Below are positions 62,001-64,000 of a DNA stretch of 64,000 nt, piece after piece. The notes beneath the pieces were generated by a model. That model saw nothing but the letters and a program-made list of their open reading frames with translations, was not told the origin of the DNA and ran no database searches. How positions within the stretch are numbered: the first letter of the stretch is position 1; every line of letters begins with the position of its first letter. The stretch comes from a bacterium (GTDB lineage: Bacteria > Planctomycetota > Planctomycetia > Isosphaerales > Isosphaeraceae): assembly GCA_016125085.1 (NCBI GenBank), contig WGMM01000004.1:124001-188000 (forward strand), in the 5' to 3' direction. Made by a program: the position numbers and the translations under genes.

Positions 62001-64000
62001 CAGGGCCGGGCCATATCGCCGGAAGAGGCGACGTAGACAGCACCTTTTTCGAGCGATTCGCCGGGGTCAGCCACGCCGGCGATTTTCGCCTGGGCCATGG
62101 CGATCACGACCTTGGCCGAGATGGCCGGTACGCTCACGGTTTGTTGAGGGTTGCGAGCCGCCTGGAGACGAATCGGCCCCGGGGCCACGATCGGCCAGCC
62201 GCCGTCGGGGTTCTGGCGGGTCGTCAGTTCGGCTACGAGGCCGCGAATGCGGTCGACCAGCCTGGTTTGATCCAGAGCTGTCGCGGCGCCACCGACCTGT
62301 CGCAGATAGGTCAGTGCGGAAGTCGCGGCGAGAAGATCGGCGGCCCGGTCACTGGTCGTGTCGCCGATCGGCGGCATGATGCAGCTCCAGCGGTCGCGGG
62401 GCATCGGCCAGACTTCGGCACCCAGAGCAGCCTCAAGAACCTGACGCTGGAGCGTCGGCGAGAGGCTGACCATCATCGAGAGATTCTCATAATTCCGCCC
62501 CGCAGGCAGTTCGACGAACACCGTCGCGTCGTCGCGGGCGGAACCGTTTTCGGACGCCAGCACCGGCGTGCCCCAGGGCTCGGCCGGCACGGTCACAGTT
62601 TCACGGTCCGTCGTTCCAGCCGCCGTGGCTGAGGCTTCGAAGCGGACTTCACGTGTCGCAGGCACGTCGAACTCATCGAAGACGATCGGCGTGACGCCGT
62701 CGCCTTCCAGCAGGATCGTCTTCGGCTCGCGCGTCGAACGGCCGTCGAGATAACGTTCCAGTGCGACAGTGACTTCGCCCTTCACACCGACGTGGTGCAG
62801 CCGCGCCATGGGCCGGATGCGGTCGCCTTCGCTGAGGTGGCCCGGCAGGACGAGTTCGACGAAGAAGGGCTTGCGGATATCGAGGTCGGCCGTCGTCTGC
62901 CCCAGTAGCGTGTCGGCGGAAGTCACGCCGTAGGCAGCGAATTCGTATTCGCCCAGGGCATTCGGGGCATCGAACCGTACCGTCGCCTTGCCGGCTTCGT
63001 CGGTGACGATCGAGGCGTTCCAGTAAGCCGTCTCGATCGCTCTTTGCCTTGCGGGTGCGGCTTCCGCCAGGCCGCCGCCACCCATGCCACCCATGTCGGC
63101 CATGGCGGCTCCCAGTGCGACATTCGCCTCGCCTGGTTTGCCGAACATCTGGTCTCTTTTGTCCTTCTCTTCGCCTGCCATCTGCTTCCGTGCCAGCGCT
63201 TCGGTTTGAGGGGCGTTTTCGCGTGCCGAGCTCCTTCCGCCAGCCATCCGGCCACGTAACCCGCCGGATGAGGCATCGGCCGAACCGCCCATGCCCATCA
63301 TCGAGGTTCCGGCCTGGGCAGCCATCGGGGCAGCGGCGGCAGGCGCGACGCGTGCCGGAGCCTGATAGCCCATCATTCCGCCAGCGCTTGACTGGGAATT
63401 CAACGTGACGGACCGTCGAGCTTCCTCGCGCCCTGCCGCGTTCGCAGCCTCGGCCAATTGCCGTTCGGATTCTTCGACCAGCGATTCCGGCACGGGTATC
63501 GTCGACGGACGATATTCGAACACGTTCGTCGAGACGGTCGAAAACGCACCCAGGCGGGTCTGGTCATAGAAAGTCCTGCTCAGGTTCGGCCGGTTTCGCT
63601 CGTCGGGGAACAGCCGCAGCAGGGCCTTGTCCACAAGTGCCATCGAAATCTCGGCCACGGCGGGCTTGTCGTTCTGGTCGGTGGCGAGCAGTTCAGCCTC
63701 GACCGGTTCGCCGGGCTTCACCTGACCGGCTTTCGGCTTGAGCGAGAGCTTCAGGCCACGGTCGACCGTGATGTCCAGCCGGGCCGAGTCCTGCTTGCGT
63801 TCACGCATCCGCGTGACGCTGACAGTCAGGTTCGGGAAGTGATCGTCGATGACCTTCCACGTCAGGCGGTTATCGCCTTCTTTCACTTTCTCGATGCGAT
63901 ATCCGAGCATCCGGTCCGCCTCGAAGCAGACGAGCACCAGGCCGCCGGCATGACGTGCGTGCAAGTTCGCAGAGGCATCGGCTCCGAGCTTCCAGGTGGT
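59066..64000 (-). CDS. Alpha-2-macroglobulin-like protein, N-terminus beyond window
   Basis: About 1644 residues are visible and the frame stays open to the window edge, so the start lies outside. It contains the A2M domain (GEYEFAAYGVTSADTLLGQ, LPGHLSEGDRIRPMARLHHV), a helical region with LAATSALTYLRQVGGA, then macroglobulin-like beta domains and a TPR-like region (residues about 1080-1380). The C-terminus has an MG-like domain (VSHRNVATMELKIYPVDLLR). The thioester CxEQ appears to be lacking: WSCIMPPIGDTTS lies at that place. A2M-like proteins trap proteases in the periplasm or outside the cell. Low-complexity Gly/Met-rich stretches lie near 63050-63370. Confidence 0.85.
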   Translation of the reverse strand, partial: TTWKLGADASANLHARHAGGLVLVCFEADRMLGYRIEKVKEGDNRLTWKVIDDHFPNLTVSVTRMRERKQDSARLDITVDRGLKLSLKPKAGQVKPGEPVEAELLATDQNDKPAVAEISMALVDKALLRLFPDERNRPNLSRTFYDQTRLGAFSTVSTNVFEYRPSTIPVPESLVEESERQLAEAANAAGREEARRSVTLNSQSSAGGMMGYQAPARVAPAAAAPMAAQAGTSMMGMGGSADASSGGLRGRMAGGRSSARENAPQTEALARKQMAGEEKDKRDQMFGKPGEANVALGAAMADMGGMGGGGLAEAAPARQRAIETAYWNASIVTDEAGKATVRFDAPNALGEYEFAAYGVTSADTLLGQTTADLDIRKPFFVELVLPGHLSEGDRIRPMARLHHVGVKGEVTVALERYLDGRSTREPKTILLEGDGVTPIVFDEFDVPATREVRFEASATAAGTTDRETVTVPAEPWGTPVLASENGSARDDATVFVELPAGRNYENLSMMVSLSPTLQRQVLEAALGAEVWPMPRDRWSCIMPPIGDTTSDRAADLLAATSALTYLRQVGGAATALDQTRLVDRIRGLVAELTTRQNPDGGWPIVAPGPIRLQAARNPQQTVSVPAISAKVVIAMAQAKIAGVADPGESLEKGAVYVASSGDMARPWKAIALALTGKIGFEELNTLHRDRQSLDSVEVAALVLAWLKIERRNLADEAMTTLIARSRTLPAQPGKPVRRYWPAGVAGQEITTAWASWALASVRPGDEALPESVAWLMSRRFGPGWIPYEAKGAAVAALSTWYGRAQGAEDRYRMTITVNDKPLETITVDGAEGAPVRVWNVPADAVRQGRNVVRFDVEGRARFGYGVQLSGFARDYGPEQKAEGKFVTIANREWQAAEPEFEGIRLPTGFSTVINAKEFRNLVTQVPVGGRARLSLTVHSVPNQIRPGAAEDPVVVEDTLPSGARLVEGSVSGDILRTEQDRGRLRFYLPPHQYGDTTITYEIFGAFEGKSRIRPARVYRLSHPELAHASNEASLTIPPAGTKSADPYESTPDELFARGQRLFEKGRIAESAGPLEALTAKYTMQDHVAREAARMLLDAHIAGKQPRKIVEDFEILKSKAPDLVIPTEKIKAVGDAYAAIGEHERALLVWRAMIDSGYLEDVQLAQTLRRTERPLEAAAYLLDLWKAYPNSAGRQSDFFGLSRWLSQLADESNTNAETRRRLLKANVTRSQLLAQSVALTQLFLTLTPDDPLADEANLAILGDLASLDADKTVVSIAQRAARLYPKSRFLDSFQFAEALARFDLGEMDEAVAIARKISETVYEEPGGVKRPSPNRNQAIYIMAQIFDARADFPKALDSYRQVSGEFPDAAVAIKALERKHLSLPEVTVVPTTAAGGPVKAKIEVSHRNVATMELKIYPVDLLRLYLSKRTLDKIDAVDLAGIRPLKESKENLGTGKDFADGKREIALDLPGEGAYLVMTRADDLFASGIVLATPIDLKVMEDAASGRVRVEAREAGSSKPLSNLQVKLSATNSPGFRDGTTDLRGVFVQDSLQGLVTVVVRQSAGRFAFYRGKTPLGGTMVEGFAPATPAQMPGLARPEAAEGGQALDRNLRGLNFQNSQRQMERLEQRFDNENRSKGVKVESVK

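Noticed and set aside
1..64000. CRISPR array, tRNA or rRNA genes
   Set aside because: No regularly spaced repeats, cloverleaf or rRNA-like stretches were noticed by eye; a covariance search could still find a missed tRNA.

Overview
The window looks like a stretch of a planctomycete chromosome (Planctomycetota, probably near the Gemmatales/Isosphaerales; the order is an inference). It has two DUF1559 prepilin-like genes with N-termini characteristic of this phylum, a Cys-rich YTV-repeat secreted protein, a Ser/Thr kinase with the planctomycete N-terminal module and a DWG (not DFG) motif, several small lipoproteins with planctomycete-style domains, split glycine decarboxylase genes, and GC-rich DNA with many long spurious antisense frames. 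It is mostly a housekeeping region. No rRNA, tRNA, CRISPR array, transposase or integrase was recognised.

Layout: 0-3 kb, a truncated secreted protein, an unknown protein, a GT4 glycosyltransferase and a histidine phosphatase. 3-5.7 kb, on the minus strand, a DUF1559 gene, a lipoprotein and a small secreted protein. 5.8-8.2 kb, a VapBC-type toxin-antitoxin pair next to rtcB, enclosed by a 94-bp direct repeat of the 3' end of rtcB. 8.2-12.4 kb, a large lipoprotein, a lipid-kinase-like protein and a coiled-coil membrane protein. 12.8-17.4 kb, kdsA, two unknown small genes, an Fe-S (6-4)-type photolyase and an orphan ParA. 17.6-19.1 kb, a second DUF1559 gene with a small lipoprotein. 19.5-25 kb, the glycine cleavage genes gcvT, gcvH, gcvPA and gcvPB plus a lipoate-protein-ligase-like gene. 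25-27 kb, FHA and MoxR. 27-30.3 kb, a GNAT acetyltransferase, purC and aroC. 30.3-35.9 kb, chaperones dnaK and clpB. 36-41.5 kb, envelope and membrane proteins and cutC. 41.7-50.6 kb, pheA, a kinase, a degenerate thioredoxin-fold protein, an aminotransferase, a GT2-like protein and the RdgB/HAM1 pyrophosphatase. 50.7-64 kb, a secreted protein, a subtilisin-like protease, argC, a large membrane protein, csrA, an RlaP-like nucleotidyltransferase and a truncated alpha-2-macroglobulin-like protein.

Most notable: (1) the vapBC pair sits between two copies (93/94 identical) of the last 30 codons of rtcB, so it looks like a cassette that entered the 3' end of rtcB and rebuilt that end, leaving the old end and its terminator on the far side, with no recombinase visible. 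(2) dnaK has an exact -24/-12 sigma-54 promoter and csrA a near-exact one, which suggests that sigma-54 controls a main chaperone and a post-transcriptional regulator. (3) An AT-rich block of about 660 bp (about 42% GC by hand count) lies inside the reading frame of the Ser/Thr kinase. (4) A cluster of four stem-loops lies between rtcB and the preceding lipoprotein gene.

Metabolic links: the gcv genes and the lipoate ligase form a functional set (the H-protein needs lipoyl attachment). aroC and pheA belong to the chorismate-to-phenylalanine route. kdsA implies Kdo synthesis and therefore an LPS-type outer membrane. RtcB and the RlaP-like protein are both from RNA-repair families but are 50 kb apart.
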